Source: DASRJX01 sp035649235
Lineage (GTDB): Bacteria > Acidobacteriota > Polarisedimenticolia > Gp22-AA2
Length of the DNA: 8,255 nt
Assembly (NCBI GenBank): GCA_035649235.1
Contig: DASRJX010000260.1
Coordinates: 1 to 8,255, forward strand
Reading direction: 5' to 3'
Translations under genes and position numbers: made by a program
In this document: one piece after another, positions 6,176 through 8,255 of the stretch
Numbering within the stretch: position 1 is the stretch's first letter
Layout: every line of letters starts with the position of its first letter
The notes under the pieces: generated by a model
The model's database searches: none
Told to the model about the DNA's origin: nothing
What the model saw: the letters and a program-made list of their open reading frames with translations, nothing else

Positions 6176-8255
6176 TCATTCCGCCCGGAGCGCCACCATC
6201 GGATCGACCCGCGTGGCGCGGCGCGCCGGCACGTAGCAGGCCAGGAAGGCCGCCGCGACCATGACGAGCGACACCGCGGCGAACGTGGTCGCGTCGGTCG
6301 GGGCGACGCCGAACAGCAGCCCGGCGAGGAGACGACCCAGGGGCAGCGACGCCAGGAGCCCAAGGCCGACGCCGGAGCAGGCCAGGGCCATCCCCTGCCG
6401 CATCACGAGCGTGAGCACGTCCGTCCGTCGCGCCCCCAGCGCCATCCGGATGCCGATCTCCTGCGTGCGCTGCCCCACCGTATACGAGAGGATGCCGTAG
6501 ATGCCTGCGGCGGCCAGCAGAAGCGCCAGCCCCGCGAACATCCCGAGGAGCAGGGTGCGGAACCTCGGCTCGGCGACCGACTGTCCCAGAAGCTCGCGCA
6601 TCGAGCGCACCCGGGCGACCGGGAGCAATGGGTCCATTTCGACGACCTTCGCCCGGAGCGCCGGCGCCAGGCTATCGGGCTTGACGGTCGAGCGCAGCAC
6701 GAGGTACATCGTCGGCCACCACAGGTTCTGCTCGTAGGGCGTGTACATGGTCGGCTCCGCGGCATCGAGGCCGGTGTACTTGACGTCCCCCACCACCCCG
6801 ACGATGGTCGTCCAGGGGACCTCGGGTCCGGAGCCGCCCAGCCGCAGGTGCTTGCCGATCGGGTCCTCCCTCCCGAACACCATCGAGGCCATCGCCTGGT
6901 CGATGATGACCACCCCGGGCGCGCCCTCGATGTCGGCGTCGGTGAACTCGCGGCCCCGCAGGAGCGGCACACCCAGGGTGCGGAAGTAGCCCGGGCTGAT
7001 CAGCAGATGGCCCGCGACGGGGGCGCTCTGACCTTCCGGCCGCGTGCTTCCCTCGACGGTGTACGGATTGCTCATCACCGAAAGGTTCGGGGGCAGCGCC
7101 ATGCTGATCGCCGCCCCTCGCACGCCGGGGAGGCTCCCGGCCCTCTCGACGAGTCGGCGGAAGAAGGCGGACCGGGCGGGGCCGTCCGGGTAGCGGGCCT
7201 CGGGCAGCGAGATCGACGCCGTCAGGAGACCCTCGGCCTCGAAGCCCGGGCTGACGCTCTGCAGCCGCTGGAAGCTCCGGATGAGGAGCCCCGCTCCGCC
7301 CAGGAGCACGACCGCCAGGGCGAACTCCGCCACCACGAGGGAGTTCCTGAGCCGGCGACCCGATCGATCGGTCGTGCCCCGGGCGCCGTCGTGCAGCGCC
7401 GGAGCCAGTCCGGTCCGGGACGCCTGGAGCGCCGGCGCCAGGCCGAACAGGAACCCGCTCGCGACGCTGACGAAGGCGGTATGGAAGAGGACCCGGCCGT
7501 CGATGCCGACCTCGTAAAGCCGCGGCAGATTCCGCGGGCCGATGCGGACGAGGAGATCCGTCCCCCAGAGCGACACGAGGACTCCCAGGAGGCCGCCGGT
7601 GCCCGCCAGGAGCAGGCTCTCCGTGACGAGCTGGCGCACGAGCCGGACCCGACCCGCACCCAGGGCGGCGCGGATCGCCATCTCCTTCCGCCTCGTCGTG
7701 GCCCGCGCCAGCAACAGGTTGGCGATGTTCGCGGTGGCGATGAGGAGCACCAGCGACACGGCTCCCAGGAGCACCAGCAGCGCCGGGCGCACGGTGCCGA
7801 CCAGCTCCTCCTTCAAAGGCCCGGCGGCGAGGTGCCAGTCGGACGTGTCGTTGGAGAACTGCTGCTGGATCTCGCTTGTCGCCGCTTGCAGCGCCGCCTG
7901 CACGGCCGCGGGGTTGGCGTCCGGCCGCGGCCGCGCCAGGGCGTGAATGAAGTAGGGAGGCCGGTTCTCCGACCGCTCCGGGCGGTAGACCACCCAGAGG
8001 TCGGCCACCAGGTCGCGCGGGAACCGGAACTCCTTCGGCATCACGCCGACGATGGTGTTCGTCCGGTCGTTCACGCCGATGGTCCTGCCGACGACCGACT
8101 CGTCCCCGCCGAAGCGCCTCTGCCACAAAGCGTGGCTCAGCACCACGACCGGCGCAGCACCAGGGCGCTCGTCTTCGGACGCGAAGCCCCGCCCCAGGGC
8201 GGGGCGCGTCCCGAGGACGTCGAGCAGGTTGGCCGTGACCGACGTGCCACGGACC
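6176..8255 (-). CDS. ADOP/MacB-like ABC transporter permease (N-terminus cut by window edge)
   Basis: The frame is open from the right edge to a TGA at 6178-6176: 692 codons, with the N-terminus missing. The visible start, 'VRGTSVTANLLDVLGTRPAL' and then 'VVVLSHALWQRRFGG', is the middle of a MacB-type periplasmic core domain, so the real start lies outside. Next come an FtsX-type membrane block (helices near residues 157-184, 213-235, 256-277 and 304-325, with the conserved 'RRKEMAIRAALGAGR' coupling helix), a second periplasmic domain (about 335-550, with 'SPGYFRTLGVPLLRGREF' and 'VGVVGDVKYTGLD'), and a second FtsX block with three helices (about 567-590, 622-650 and 656-677, with 'RTQEIGIRMALGARR'). 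The end 'ARRATRVDPMVALRAE' is typical of the family. No ATPase domain is present. Two FtsX and two MacB-core modules in one chain define the ADOP type, common in Acidobacteriota. It probably exports a peptide, lipid or antimicrobial compound with a separate ATPase. The next gene downstream is a two-component system. Confidence 0.94.
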   Translation of the reverse strand, partial: VRGTSVTANLLDVLGTRPALGRGFASEDERPGAAPVVVLSHALWQRRFGGDESVVGRTIGVNDRTNTIVGVMPKEFRFPRDLVADLWVVYRPERSENRPPYFIHALARPRPDANPAAVQAALQAATSEIQQQFSNDTSDWHLAAGPLKEELVGTVRPALLVLLGAVSLVLLIATANIANLLLARATTRRKEMAIRAALGAGRVRLVRQLVTESLLLAGTGGLLGVLVSLWGTDLLVRIGPRNLPRLYEVGIDGRVLFHTAFVSVASGFLFGLAPALQASRTGLAPALHDGARGTTDRSGRRLRNSLVVAEFALAVVLLGGAGLLIRSFQRLQSVSPGFEAEGLLTASISLPEARYPDGPARSAFFRRLVERAGSLPGVRGAAISMALPPNLSVMSNPYTVEGSTRPEGQSAPVAGHLLISPGYFRTLGVPLLRGREFTDADIEGAPGVVIIDQAMASMVFGREDPIGKHLRLGGSGPEVPWTTIVGVVGDVKYTGLDAAEPTMYTPYEQNLWWPTMYLVLRSTVKPDSLAPALRAKVVEMDPLLPVARVRSMRELLGQSVAEPRFRTLLLGMFAGLALLLAAAGIYGILSYTVGQRTQEIGIRMALGARRTDVLTLVMRQGMALACSGVGLGLLASLPLGRLLAGLLFGVAPTDATTFAAVSLVMVAAAFLACYVPARRATRVDPMVALRAE

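Noticed and set aside
4948..6264. Long plus-strand open frame (438 codons) opposite the response regulator.
   Set aside because: Rich in Arg, Gln, Ala and Gly with no motif, and antisense to clearly conserved receiver and AAA+ domains.
8140..8255. A GTG at 8146 as the start of the permease.
   Set aside because: The frame continues upstream to the window edge with conserved MacB-core residues (VRGTSVTANLLDVLG), so the gene is cut by the window and does not start there.
1..8255. tRNA, rRNA, CRISPR arrays, insertion sequences, phage or defence genes.
   Set aside because: I looked for repeat arrays, inverted terminal repeats, transposase or nuclease motifs and tRNA-like T-loop sequences and saw none. 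Nearly all the DNA is accounted for by ordinary genes.

Overview
The window is GC-rich DNA (roughly 65-70% by eye) in which every gene I can support lies on the minus strand, so genes are read from position 8255 down to 1. The long open frames on the plus strand are GC-driven shadows of minus-strand genes. The best taxonomic clue is the large permease at the right edge. It has the FtsX/MacB layout without an ATPase that is typical of the 'Acidobacterial duplicated orphan permease' (ADOP) family. With the GC content and the style of the NtrC/NtrY-type pair, this suggests Acidobacteriota or a related soil or sediment lineage. That placement is inference.

Right part (8255 to 3332): a 5'-truncated ADOP/MacB-like ABC permease is followed 91 bases later by a sigma54-dependent NtrC-type response regulator. 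Its partner, a membrane-bound NtrY-like histidine kinase, starts in a 4-base GTGA overlap with the regulator's stop. The regulator and kinase are almost certainly translationally coupled. The 91-base gap holds a perfect TATAAT and, just before the regulator's ATG, a very GC-rich hairpin where a Shine-Dalgarno sequence would normally sit. A reasonable reading is that the pair senses a membrane or cytoplasmic signal and controls the neighbouring exporter or other sigma54 promoters.

Middle part (3331 to 2375): after a 76-base gap containing a 13-codon ORF with a good AAGGAG ribosome-binding site, there is a small class I SAM-dependent methyltransferase. A 281-base gap follows. It contains a short stretch that reads like the N-terminus of a CPBP (CAAX-type) intramembrane protease with no start codon and an early stop, probably a gene remnant. 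It also contains a weak sigma70-like promoter candidate for the next operon.

Left part (2374 to 1): a soluble PAS sensor kinase of the NarL/DegS type with no adjacent response regulator, then a VOC (glyoxalase/bleomycin-resistance fold) protein, then a multi-pass membrane protein resembling DUF6498, cut by the left edge. Gaps of 67 and 31 bases suggest one transcript.

I saw no tRNA, rRNA, CRISPR array, insertion sequence or phage gene. I did not find a convincing novel defence or mobile system. The points worth a second look are the exporter plus sigma54 two-component arrangement, the GAFTDA variant, the leader ORF, the leader hairpin and the protease remnant.
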